This document shows, one piece after another, positions 42,880 to 53,160 of a stretch of 64,000 nucleotides of DNA; the stretch's first letter is position 1, and every line of letters starts with the position of its first letter. The position numbers and the translations under genes were made by a program. Origin of the DNA: Atherinomorus stipes (lineage: Eukaryota; Chordata; Actinopteri; Atheriniformes; Atherinidae); contig JALJCO010001026.1 in NCBI GenBank assembly GCA_023101725.1, positions 217,001 through 281,000 of the forward strand, written 5' to 3'. Under the pieces are notes generated by a model. It was not told the origin of the DNA, made no database searches, and was given only the letters and a program-made list of their open reading frames with translations.

Positions 42880-43190
42880 GTTACTGTGACTGTTAGCCTG
42901 CATGTTTAGTTCTAACTGGAAAGGATTTATTAATAATAATTAATACCTTGAATGTGTTTATTTGCTGAACGAATGTTACTCATGGTTGTATTTCTGTGTT
43001 TATAGACCACACTCACTTCCATCCACATTCACCTTAACTACCTGGAATTCCACCTGTTAGCCTGTCGTTTGTTGCATTACTGTGCTGTTGTGATTCAGAG
43101 TGACCAGTAAAGACAGTTAACTGTATAAGTGAGTCCTGTGTGTTCTGACCGACCCCCCCATGGGAACATCAAACCTCCTTACCAACGCCT
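42880..43190 (+). repeat. Dispersed repeat, pair with 63003-63340; possible solo-LTR piece
   Basis: Starts near 'gttactgtgactgttagcc'. It shares 'aataccttgaatgtgtttat', 'ttccatccacattcacctta' and 'gaccagtaaagacagttaac' with 63003-63340, and ends 'gggaacatcaaacctcctta'. The 'ccagtaaagac...gagtcctgtgtgttct' end is LTR-like in look. No TG...CA borders or protein could be proven. Confidence 0.6.
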
Positions 43191-43700
43191 GCCCCCGGGG
43201 ACACGTCTGGAATTGTTCCATATAACAAATGGCCCGAGTGTTTGGTAAAAAATTACAAGGAAGGATCTCGATGAGTTCTGGGATGTTTCCAAAGTTGATC
43301 CAGATCCAGAGAAAATTACAGATACTATGATCCAGAACACACAAAAATAAGGGGGTCGAGCTGATTGGAGGAGGTCTGCGCTCTCTGAGGGTTATTTTAG
43401 TTTTAACTGCAGTCCTGCTGGGGGAGGATTCAGTAGGAGATACCGACACCACCATGATTACTGGTTAGCTCCTGGTCTAACACGTGATCAGGTCTTCCTC
43501 GCCCCTCTAAACCAGCAGGCTGTAGCACAATGCTACCGTTTTAGGTAGCAGTGAAGAAGAACTACGTTAGAGCTGATGAGGAAACAGATTCCTGGTTTAA
43601 TAAATTACGTGGTTCTGGATCAGTGCCTGAACTCCGGTACTCACAGATACCAATACCAGCATTTTGGGAGGTATCAGAGACATTTCTGATCCTGGCATAT
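43191..43700. other. No gene recognised
   Basis: The minus-strand frame at 43117-43455 reads partly from the repeat above and has no recognisable domain. Confidence 0.4.
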
Positions 43701-43702
43701 AG

Positions 43703-43706
43703 CCCC

Positions 43707-43763
<57 letters not shown>

Positions 43764-43770
43764 CCCCCCC

Positions 43771-43818
<48 letters not shown>

Positions 43819-43830
43819 CACACACACATA
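43703..43830. repeat. Compound (CA)n / C-run / (TA)n microsatellite
   Basis: CA units, a 14-C run, CA again, then TA and CA. Both strands give repetitive translations (THTHTH, VCVCVC). Confidence 0.95.
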
Positions 43831-43869
43831 TGAATATATTATGAATAAGATTCCTTATTGATGATGACG

Positions 43870-44125
43870 GAAGTGAGATTTATTAATCTCAGTGTCAGAC
43901 AGTATTACGGATTTTGGGAAAATTTCATGGACGAGTGTAGCATGCTGTATTTTTAGTTTATTTCTTTGTTTTCATTTTATTTTCTATTTTATGCATAATT
44001 CTGATTTCTAAAGTGTAATTTTCTTTTATATCTTGTATGAATCTTTGTACGGACCTCAGGAAGAATAGCATTAGCATCTTGCTGTAGCTAATGGGGATCC
44101 ACAACAAATAAATACAAATAAATCT
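43870..44125 (+). mobile_element. LINE 3' end
   Basis: 'ggacctcaggaagaatagca' followed by 'gtagctaatggggatcc' and 'aataaatacaaataaa' matches the usual 3' end of a fish LINE family. The coding part upstream is not visible. Confidence 0.65.
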
Positions 44126-44324
44126 CAGTATCAGCCTGAGCTCCATCCTTCTCCATGAGTGACATGCCGGCATGTAAACATGTTTTTTTTTCTGAAGAAG
44201 AGGAGAGCTGGAACTTTTCCCAGGTGTTGCGTTGCCATCAACGCTCAGGCAGATAAATATTTGGCTCTGAATGGGGCCAAAAAGTCTGAGCGTCCTGACA
44301 ATGGCCCTGAAAGCAGTACACCCA

Positions 44325-44405
44325 GCATCAGGAGGACGCCAGACTGGGCCTCTGCTTAGGATGCCTCCCTTGCAAGGTGGTCCGGGCACGTCAACAAGAC
44401 AAAAA
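44325..44405 (+). mobile_element. LINE fragment (gatgcctccct...ggtccgggcacgt)
   Basis: 'aggatgcctcccttgcaagg' and 'tggtccgggcacgtcaac' are degraded versions of a frequent fish LINE 3' region. Only about 80 bases are clear. Confidence 0.5.
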
Positions 44406-44639
44406 AGGAAAAAAAAATTCACCCAAATAGAGAAAAAAGACAAATATGCTGCGAGTGACCCAATAAAACTTTTTAAAGACGCACCTACTTTATTTTAATG
44501 CCTGCTCTGATCATTTTTATATCTTATAAATACTGAATATAAAACGTATCACTTTGAACTGTCCTGTCTGTGACATCTGCAATACAAAAAAGCTTATGTT
44601 GCCTTTAGACACAATGGATACACTGCGTTTCACTACCTT

Positions 44640-44790
44640 TCACTCAGATTTCCTGCAGTTGGAAGTCCCACCTCTCTACAGGAGAAGATGCAGTAACTGA
44701 AACAGTTTACCCCGATAATCACAAGCTTGCAGAGACATATTCCAGCTACTTCTGTGTCCTGTGGAAGACTCTTCTCCACAGGCAAACTTA
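44640..44790 (+). pseudogene. hAT C-terminal dimerisation-domain relic
   Basis: Near 44740-44780 one frame reads ATSVSCGRLFSTG, the degenerate ATSxxxERxFS signature. Upstream, in a shifted frame, come WKSHLSTGEDAV and HKLAETYS. The glutamate of the E-R pair is glycine here. Not functional. Confidence 0.65.
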
Positions 44791-44804
44791 ACTTAAATTA
44801 AAAA

Positions 44805-44987
44805 ATGTTTGAAATAAAAATGTTCGAACCCCTAAAACCCCCAAATGAACCCAATGATGATCGGTTCGATAGACTAAAGAGGTTCATTAGCAGCATCGAT
44901 GAACGTTTTAACTTTGTCTCACCAGCGTGTGAAGCAAAGCGTGACCTTCGTGTGGCAGAACTACACGATTATATTTTACAGCATTAG
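44805..44987 (+). other. 60-residue coding-looking frame of unknown origin
   Basis: Reads MFEIKMFEPLKPPNEPNDDR, then FDRLKRFISSIDERFNFVSP and ACEAKRDLRVAELHDYILQH before a stop. It has a normal, charged amino-acid mix and an ATG, and is clearly unlike the neighbouring low-complexity DNA. No domain is recognised. It follows the hAT relic (44640-44790) and may belong to another mobile element. Confidence 0.35.
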
Positions 44988-45010
44988 GTTTTTATGGATT
45001 TTCATTATTA

Positions 45011-46138
45011 AAGTTATACCGTGTAACTTTTGACTCTGACATTAAGCCTAAAATGAGCAGTATTAGATGATTTTTCGGGCCAATATACAGTGACTGACGC
45101 GTGTCAGCACTGTGAGCGGCTGCCCTCTGCAGAAACCAGACATTGTGACTTTGGAGAGGCGGGCCGTCGAAAGTGCCGTAAAGCAACTTGCTTTACGGCT
45201 CCTCATCCATAAACACAGAAAGCTGTACTTGTGCTACCTTCTCTCATTACTCGAAGCTTTGTCATGACAAAAGGTGAAAGTGATGTCTGAGCAGGCCAGA
45301 AAAAAAGAGAAAAAGGGATCACGGCAGATCAAAAACACGAGTGGACGTTGGAAAAGAATTCAGTCGTTGGAGATATAACTGTGGAAGCTAAACCCCCTCT
45401 CTGTTTGCCACCGTATCATTAAAATGGTAAGCAAGTTTGGCTGTTGTGTAAACATACGAAAATGTGATGCTTTTCTTTTTTTTCAGTCAGCGTTTATTTA
45501 AAACAACGTCAATAAGAGCCGTTTAAGCTGCCGATAGTTTCCTGTTAGCGAAACACGGCTGGAATTACTATAGACCAAAGCTAACGTGACTCCCTAAACA
45601 TTTTGCGCAATTGTGGCTGGTTTGCAGCAAAAAATGCTTCTCTGTAATTCATATAAATACCAAAAGCAGTAACGGAGCGATCGGCAGTTTGCTTGGTTTA
45701 GTTGTGTGGTTTTCATACGCTGTTCAGAAGGAAGCAGAGCCACTGTAATGTCCCGTAAGCTGAGCTAATCCAGACGTTCTCATAACAAACGTGAGTTTTG
45801 CCAAAGTTACGACTTCATTCAGTGCTCAAAACTACAACTTGGTTTCGTGGCCGGTTTTGATTGTGCTTTTATCTTTGCTTTGTGCATTTGTGTGTGTGAT
45901 GTTTCAGCTATGTAAACATTCATAATTAGAGACAGAGGCGCATACCTCCGCCAGGGTCAGATCCTCCAATGGTGAAAAATCCTTTAGAAAACTCTTGAAT
46001 CTTGATGGACTCGTTTTTTTCAATATCCAAACACGGGTGAGGAGATTTAAATTTGCGTCATTGCCGTGAGGCCTGTTAGACGTTGGCGCCGTTTCAGGTT
46101 TAGCGCTTCTAGTGGTCAAAAGTTACACGGTATAACTT
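45011..46138. mobile_element. 1.13-kb MITE, near-perfect 23-bp termini, TA target duplication
   Basis: The left end AAGTTATACCGTGTAACTTT begins at 45011 and continues 'tgac'. The right end is its exact inverse, GTCAAAAGTTACACGGTATA followed by 'actt', ending at 46138. TA lies on both sides (45009-45010 and 46139-46140). No transposase. A related, diverged piece of the terminus occurs at 54407-54470. The near-exact ends suggest a young or conserved copy. Confidence 0.85.
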
Positions 46139-46185
46139 TAAATCAAAGTGACCATAGTTCATATTTGAATATAGCATTTTTCCAA

Positions 46186-46676
46186 TGACGGACGGACGGA
46201 CGGATGCATGCACGGACGGACGGATGGACAGACGGATGGATGGATGGATGGATGGATGGATGCACGGATGGATGGATGGACAGACAGATGGATGGATGGA
46301 TGCACGGATGGATGGAAAGATGCACGGATGGATGGATGCACGGATAGATGGATGGATGGATGGATGGATGGATGCATGGATAGATGATGAATGGATGGAT
46401 GGATGGATACATGGATGGATAGAAGCCTGACGGATGCATGCATGGATAGATGAATGAACGCATAGATGGATGGATGCATGGATGGATGCACGGAGAGAGG
46501 GAGGGATAGAGGGAGGGAGGGAGGGATGGAGGATAGATGAGGGAGGGAGGGATGGATGGATGGATGGATGGAGGGAAGGATGAGGGATGATGATGGATGG
46601 ATAAAGGAGGGAAAGAAGGTGAAGGGAGGGAGGGAGGAAGGAGAAGAGAGATGGATGGATGGATTAATGGATGGAT
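46186..46676. repeat. Long degenerate (TGGA)n microsatellite
   Basis: About 490 bases of tgga/cgga/gggа-type tetranucleotides. Both strands yield repetitive translations (HPSIHPSI on the minus strand, GWMDGWMD on the plus strand), which are not genes. Confidence 0.9.
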
Positions 46677-47860
46677 GAGCAGCTGGTGGTATTGAAGGTG
46701 AGATATAATCCTCCGCCACATGTTCTGCATCTATCTTGGCCACGTTCATGGATCTTCTGTCAGCAGCTGTGTGTCTGTGAGACATTTGTACCGTATGTTT
46801 TGTATTTCAGGCTCATGTCCTGATATTTGTTGAAAACCGGGGCCCCATCAAAGCTATTGTATCTTCCCCAGGTGACCCTTTGGGTCCATGTCCAATGATG
46901 CTGGTTAAACTCCCCGCAGCAAGTACCTCACACAGAGTCCAGGGCTAAAACCAGTGACAAAGTATGCGAGTTGGCTGAAAGACTCCATGAGTGAGGGCAG
47001 TGTCCGCCAGGCACTCTGTATCTGTTTCAGGCAGCTTGTTAGCTCAGACCTGATCATTAGCTGAATTAGGTCATCAAACACTGAGAGCCCTGCAGCAGCA
47101 CAATGGACTCACTGTTCATTTCCCTCTCAGAAATAATGTTTGTGGATCTGAAGGAGCATTCCCACACTCAGCCTCAACAGGTTTATGTCAGCCAATGCAG
47201 CAACATGTGGATCTGGACAGAACCGGTTCCTGCCAGCGGAAAACAGTCTGCTACGTTTAAGACCACAGAGACAAACCTGTAACATGACATGACTCTGAGG
47301 ATGGGCAGATAAAGAATCTCTGCTTTCAATCCATCCAACGTTGTTTCTGTAGTTTTCTAAAAAAAAAAAAAAAAAGCTTAAAAGTTTTGGGAAAAGGCCA
47401 AATATCAGCTCGTATTATGGATATTGTGAAGCTGATAATTCGTACAAAGTCCAACAAATTTGCCCGCCGCAGTCCACTGGCTCTACAAATATGTGGACCA
47501 ACAACATAATTCCCAACGAGGACGGACTGAGGTGGCCCGAACATCTCAGTCTGTGACTGGTTTTTATCCAGAAACACCTGATGCAACACGTGACTCATCC
47601 GGTTTCACGGCAGCGCTGGTTTTAGTGAGATCAATAAAGATATGCATCAGCTAGATGAAAGCTCAGAGGAGCACCTCGTTCCAACGGAGCCGTGAGGCTC
47701 CAGCCTACAGACATCTCACAGGAACAAACCTGAACACTGTCACTGAATACATTTCACCAGTTTCATGTCAGTACTCAGAGCTTGGGCTGGTTTATTATCA
47801 TTATTTACAACAACAATAACAATAATGTCACTATTAATAAACAAATAAATGGTTGTTATT
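46677..47860. other. No gene recognised
   Basis: Unclassified. Small frames (47326-47598 minus, 47460-47654 plus) have no recognisable domain. A short A-run lies at 47360-47374. Confidence 0.4.
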
Positions 47861-47869
47861 AATATGATG

Positions 47870-47955
47870 GATGTTTGATATTGGCTTTTTACCGATATCC
47901 GATATACCGATATTGTCCAACTCTTAATTTCCAATATCAACTGATATAGATCTAC
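47870..47955. mobile_element. hAT MITE interior fragment
   Basis: 'gatattggctttttaccgat' and 'atccgatataccgatattg' are the CCGATATC-type wording of the hAT MITEs. Short and partial. Confidence 0.4.
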
Positions 47956-48289
47956 AGATGTGAGGTTGTGTCTTTCATATTCTGATAGATACAACTATAT
48001 TCTGCTCCAAGAACAAAGATCCCAAAATCTCCTGAACTCAGCCAGGAGTTCATTTTGGACATCTGGCTGCCAGATATCAGATACTAGCAAGTATTAGATA
48101 CTACCATATATCAGATACTAGCAGGTATTAGATACTACCATATATCAGATACTAGCAGATATATTATCAGCAGCTTCAAAGCAAGTCAGTCTGTAGCAGC
48201 AGCAGCTGCATCGTAGTCACATGACTCTGAAAGGAATGCTGGGATATGAAGTTCTTCCAGGATAACAGGAACTTTTAGACATGCTGGAC

Positions 48290-48410
48290 CAACACTGATG
48301 GAACAAGATCTCACGAGAATTCTTAAGGGAACAACGAGATCTTGCGATATTTCATAAGTAAAAATATGGGTCCGGAAAAAAACAATACCAATATTTTCCA
48401 ATATTGCATT
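48290..48410. mobile_element. hAT MITE fragment (family of 35082-35375)
   Basis: 'caagatctcacgagaattct', 'gagatcttgcgatatttc' and 'caatattttccaatattgc' match that family. Only the interior and right part are left. Confidence 0.5.
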
Positions 48411-49046
48411 TTAAAGGTACATTGCGCAAGTTTAAATGTTAACTCCTATCTTTTCTTTCCTCCACATGCTCTAACAGCTGCCTGACGTGTAGAATGAGCT
48501 GATCTTTCTTCACTGCGGTGTCTCTGATACCGTTTCTGCTCAATGCCAGAGTTTCGGGTACAAAGCCTCAAGGGGGTGCTTGTGGGGGGGACAAGCTGCG
48601 CGTTCTCGTTCCTCTGGCTGCACCGGTGTCGTGTATTCCGCCCCTGCAGGTCCATGCATGTTGGCACAACGCTAACTGCTGCTAAAAGATGGAGAGCAGG
48701 TGCCTCACAAACCACAGCTCAGACTCCAGGAAGATGAAGAAGAAAAGTTTTGTCTTGTGAGATGAAAAGAATCAAACTGGAGTCTGACCGGTGCCGGAGT
48801 AAGATGGGAGAACCAGCAGAGCAGATCGGAGCTCCCTCCGATCTGCTCTGGGAATAAAACAGATCCGCAGTTGGCTTTATTTCACCAACAAGGTCAATGT
48901 GATGTATGACGGAAATAAGGATGCATAATATTGCGATGCTAAGTTTTTAGCATGTAAATGTAGCAGTATGAAGACATGTGACTGTTCCCGGGAGAAGAAA
49001 CACTCTGACCATTTGTTACATTTAGCTGATGCAGTAATTTTATAAG
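48411..49046. other. No gene recognised; one perfect hairpin
   Basis: Frames at 48446-48715 (minus) and 48543-48737 (plus) have no recognisable domain. A 15-bp hairpin is at 48817-48850. Confidence 0.4.
48817..48850. repeat. Perfect 15-bp hairpin
   Basis: Arms cagagcagatcggag (48817-48831) and ctccgatctgctctg (48836-48850), with a 4-base loop ctcc. No T-run follows. Possible residue of a very short inverted-repeat element or a small fold-back. Confidence 0.85.
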
Positions 49047-49054
49047 GTATTCGT

Positions 49055-49601
49055 TAGGGATGCACCGATATGAAAATTCTTGACCGAAAACAAAAAATGA
49101 GCAAACCAAGGCCGAAAACCGAAACACTGAAAGAAATTATGATGTCAGTTATTAGAACCGTAGAATTTTTGGCTACGATGTGTACCAACCTCACTAAAAT
49201 CAAGGAATTGCAATTAACAAATAACAAAAGTGTCAAAATATTTATTTCACCTGACATTTCAGCAATGCACAATATAAATAAAAATTCAAAATAAAATATT
49301 TAGCGTGACCCCACTCGTGTACATTACATAATGTCTTTTAAATTTTTGTTGTAGTCCGACTACAACAAATACTAATATCCAGGCTTATAACTGACTGGCT
49401 GCTGAAAGCTTGAAATTAAATATGTTCTCACATAAAAACACAAAGTGCAGGAGTCGCGTGCTGGATGCTGTTTGTCGTGTCATCACAAGTTTCGGCCGTG
49501 TTTATTCAGTGATTTATGTCATTCGTCTGAAAAGCAAAAATGCACTTTTGGGTCATTTTCAGCTGAAAACTTTCGGTGGCTGGATTTTCGATGCATCTCT
49601 A
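49055..49601. mobile_element. 547-bp hAT MITE with near-perfect 8-bp target duplication
   Basis: Starts TAGGGATGCACCGATATG at 49055 and ends 'ttcgatgcatctcta' at 49601. The flanks are gtattcgt (49047-49054) and gttttcgt (49602-49609), one mismatch. Interior words 'caaggccgaaaaccga' near the left and 'tttcggtggctggatttt' near the right are palindrome-like. No protein. Confidence 0.85.
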
Positions 49602-49609
49602 GTTTTCGT

Positions 49610-50460
49610 GGTCTCAGCCTCTGAATTTGGATATTTGAACTACAAGCCAGCGTTAGCCTGTTGCTAATGTTAGCATACAGTCTGTCAGTTTACTCAATGA
49701 TCAAACCGTAAACAACTTGCAGATTTATAACTTTATTACTTCAGTGGACATCATGTCTCTGACTCTGGCTCAGACTGAGTGTAATGTGGGTTAAATCAGA
49801 GACCAACGCAGTCCAAGCAGCTCATGCGTGTGCACGACATTATTGTGATGTTTGCAGCTTATGCGTGTGCCAGAGGGGGCGAACGTCTGGGAAAAAGCTG
49901 GAACTCGCACTGTACTCCTTTAATGCCGATATCGGCCGATAGTATCAGTGGGTTGATAATATCGGACATCTGTAGCGCGCATGCTAATGCTGTGAGGTGA
50001 GCTCCTGCAGGACGAGACGTCGTTCTGACGGAAAGCATCTGAAAAACAGCCCAAACTGACCCTACGGGACCAGATGTGACCCGGCAGAAACCTGGGAGGA
50101 AGGAAAACTAAAACTCTTCGGCCACTTATCACCTAAAAAAATCCATTTCCAGTTTGGCAACTTGCACCGAGCTGAAGAGGCCCCTCCCCCACCTACAAAC
50201 TCTCCAGCTTCCATCCAGTCATGGAAACATGTGACTTTACTACAACCGCAGTTTCAACTGCCTGTTTCATGTCAATGAAGTTGTGATGCAATCATTTACA
50301 GATCTCACTGCCATCACACCAAAAACATTCTCCATGAAATGCTGAAGTGTCTCAGTTTCACCATCTGATGCTGATGTTCTGTTAGGAAAAAAATAGAAGT
50401 CGATGAGGTTTGGATCACTGTGTTCTGGTCTTATTTATATTTCACAGAGTCCCAACTTTA
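49610..50460. other. No gene recognised
   Basis: Contains a hAT MITE word ('gccgatatcggccgatag') at about 49924. Otherwise unclassified. Confidence 0.4.
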
Positions 50461-50464
50461 GTGC

Positions 50465-50560
50465 AGTTGTTTATGTGCATTTGTACGTACATCAGTCAGG
50501 TTATCGCAGAGGTCAAAACCTCAATATCGATGCGGTTACGGTTAATCGTGCAGCCCTGGT
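50465..50560. mobile_element. hAT element right-end remnant
   Basis: 'caatatcgatgcggttacgg' and 'ttaatcgtgcagccctgg' resemble a hAT right end (inverse of CAGGGCTGCACGATTAA). The left end is not found. Confidence 0.45.
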
Positions 50561-51300
50561 GGGATAAATAAGACCTTCTCCTGGTTGATCCACAGCAGCC
50601 ACCAGAGCGCATCCTCCTCCATGCAGCAGGAAAACGGGTGGAAATATGAGGGAGGGAGAAAAACTTCCACTTGAAACTCTACTGATGATGCTGGGACGAA
50701 AAAAAAAAGCAGATTTATGGAAGTTTTCATCCATAAACGGTGAAACAAAAACAGAAACTGAGCTCGAGTTAAAGGCAGAATCCGGAGTTTCCCCCCTGAA
50801 AGTAAACGTTGGACTTGTGAGTGAAATCCGTCTCATCTGCAGCTTTGAGCTTCTACCCGCATGGTGGCAAGTTTGTTTGCAACCCTGATCTAGTCGGACA
50901 GATTTCAGAGGAACTGGTGCAGAACAGAAACGTAGTGGACATCACATGTCCATGTGACAGCAACACTGCCATATTAAATATGGCAGAAACACGAAAATAA
51001 TACCATAAATAAGTAAAGAAAAGTTTCCTCCCAGAATCCTTTCATCCATAACACATCCAGACTTCAGACTTTGTCCTTTTAGAAGAAAAAAAATCTCCAG
51101 AGCTTCCATGCGGTGCCGTCCTCCATGTTTTCAGAGGCCAAACATGCGAACTATGTCTGAGGGACTGATGCTGCTTTTCCAGGCTGTGAGCAGCATCACC
51201 GAGTTTTTCAAAGTACAGTAATCACGTTTTTGTTTTTTTTATTGAGAGCCATTGTAGAAGGTCCAAAGAGCCATTTGTGGCTCCAGAGCTGCAGACCCCT
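50561..51300. other. No gene recognised
   Basis: Two opposing frames (50513-50836 minus, 50646-50888 plus), both without recognisable domains. Confidence 0.4.
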
Positions 51301-51457
51301 GCCCTAACCCCTAACCCTAAGCATCACAGCTGATTTCCTAACCCTAACCTAGCCCTAACCTAAACCTAACCTAACCCTAACCTAGCCCTAACCTAAACCT
51401 AACCTAGCCCTAACCTAACCCTAACCTAAACCTAACTGTAACCTAACTGTAACCTAC
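51301..51457. repeat. Interstitial telomere-like (CCCTAA)n array
   Basis: Imperfect cccta a units mixed with cctaa and ctaaac. Examples are 'gccctaacccctaaccct' and 'aacctagccctaacctaaac', with a roughly 36-base repeated block. The vertebrate telomere repeat is TTAGGG/CCCTAA, so this is either an old interstitial telomeric array or a repeat grown from one. A short interruption at 51322-51337 splits it. It is inside otherwise ordinary DNA, with no telomere nearby. Confidence 0.8.
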
Positions 51458-52235
51458 ACTTTAAAACCAAATCTTGAACCTCAAAAAAGTTTTTTCTGAG
51501 GTTTTTTTTTAGTGAGGAAAGTGTCCTCACTTTGTTGGTTAAAAGCGCAAAAATGGTCCTCACAATGTAGCAAGTATAGGAAAACACACACACCCCACAC
51601 TGTAAGAAACCACAGACCTCCCCACAAAATGACCCCCAGTGCAACCTCGTGGATGTTGTGAATGGCGCGCGTGGACACCTTCCACATTCTGGTATCAGAA
51701 CATTCATTCTCAGCTGGAAACATCCGCAGCTGATTTATCCGCTCAGATGCGGAACTATAACAGAAGTCAGTCATTTCTCTGATCACCTGAGGAGCGACCA
51801 CCTGCAGCTGCGTCACTGGGACATCAGCTGATGCGTGGGGGGCACCCGGCACGCGCGAGCCAGCACACACACACACAGAAGCAGTGACCACGCTGGAGGA
51901 CAGACGGACGCAGTGTGGCAGCCCAGACAGGAGGATGACACCTACATGTTTGCTGCGCTGTCCTCTTCCTCCTCGTCTTCCTCAGCGGTTTCCCGGTCTC
52001 CTGTGGTCCAGGGGGTCCAGGGGGGGGGGGGTCCGAGGACTTTATGGTCCCGCGCACATCTCTGCTCTCCGTCCCGTGTCTTCACACTCTCACACACACA
52101 CACACACAACCACACACACCGCCTCCGTCTGCACTTTTCTTTCACGCAGTTGCGGCGAGATTTAAACTGCGTCAAGTCACGCGTCGTTACGTCACCGTTT
52201 CCGGTTCATACCGTCAAATTAAAATAAAAAGATTA
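51458..52235. other. No gene recognised; GC-richer, several open frames
   Basis: Frames at 51481-51891 (minus), 51835-52227 and 51884-52165 (plus) are open for over 90 codons, but contain low-complexity serine/proline runs and no domain. The GC content and CA microsatellite at 52095-52122 explain them. Confidence 0.45.
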
Positions 52236-52238
52236 ACA

Positions 52239-52421
52239 AAAAAGAAGAAGAAGAAGAAGACCGACCGGAATTTAAACAACAGAATAAACCAGGTTGCTTT
52301 TCTTCTTTTTTTTTTTTTTTTTGATTCCACAAAATATATCACAATCATAACACTGATCACTATTGTTAAATGAAAAGGAGCAGAAAGAAGTAAAACTAGT
52401 GTTATTCCCCCCCCCCCCCCA
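52239..52421. repeat. Microsatellite cluster: GAA run, 17-T run, 14-C run
   Basis: 'aagaagaagaagaagaag' at 52240-52260, a T run at 52306-52322 and a C run at 52407-52420, spaced 40-90 bases apart. Confidence 0.85.
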
Positions 52422-52554
52422 CGAAAAATAAAATAAAACCCAGTTCCGGTTAGAAACGGAAACTTATTGAACCAGAGCTGTTGCAGGTTTATGGCGACAC
52501 CTACTGTCAGTTAATCGAAACTGCAACTTTCCAATAATCAACTCATTTAATACC

Positions 52555-53160
52555 AGACTTTAGTCAGACTCTGTCCCAGTACCCCCCTAAACCTAAACCC
52601 TACACCCCTGTATGGAGTGTGCAGGTTAGTGCAGGAAACAGGCAGAACTGAGACAGTGATGTTCCTCCATCATCTCATGTCATTGCTTCCAAACTCAGCT
52701 TCATCTCTGTTCCTGGTGAACAGACGTTATTTTCACACCTAAACTGAATAAATTTATTTAATCTGTTCTTGTAAAATAGATCTTATGAAATCCACACGAG
52801 TTTAATTAATAAATAAATGAATTACTGAACTGATTTATGTAGGTGGCTGTAGAATTTACCCGTACAGGGTTAAATAACTGTTCCATTCTAAACTAAATGT
52901 AGAATAATTATTAAATTGTCTGCTCTGTGACTGTTATTGTTAGCATAGAATGTCCACGAATGTCCATATGTCTATAAAATCATGTATGTCAGGTAAACAG
53001 GTCTCTCTTGTTAAAGACGCTGCGTCTCAATAGGACTCACCTGTGTAAATAAAGTTTAAATGAAAATTAAATATAGCTACTTTTATCAGTAACCTGTTAA
53101 CTTTCATTACTCAAATGCTTTGAATTTTAATACTGAAAGCATATTTGGAAGAAACAGGAC
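52555..53160. mobile_element. Inverted-repeat element family of 15440-16375, left part
   Basis: From 'tggagtgtgcaggttagtgc' onwards it follows 15525-16078 closely, including 'gttcctccatcatctcatg', 'tgcgtctcaa' and 'agctacttttatcagtaa'. It ends in aacaggac, where copy 3 of the TAGAGATG hAT is inserted. The terminus at the far left is decayed ('ctgtcccagtacccc'). Confidence 0.75.

Noticed and set aside
46143..46785. Long [12 protein letters not shown] frames, about 200 residues
   Set aside because: They follow the TGGA microsatellite in two frames of the minus strand. No gene structure.
51835..52227. 130-residue frame with serine run
   Set aside because: Lies over GC-rich, CA- and tcc-repetitive DNA with no recognisable domain and no clear splice or promoter context.
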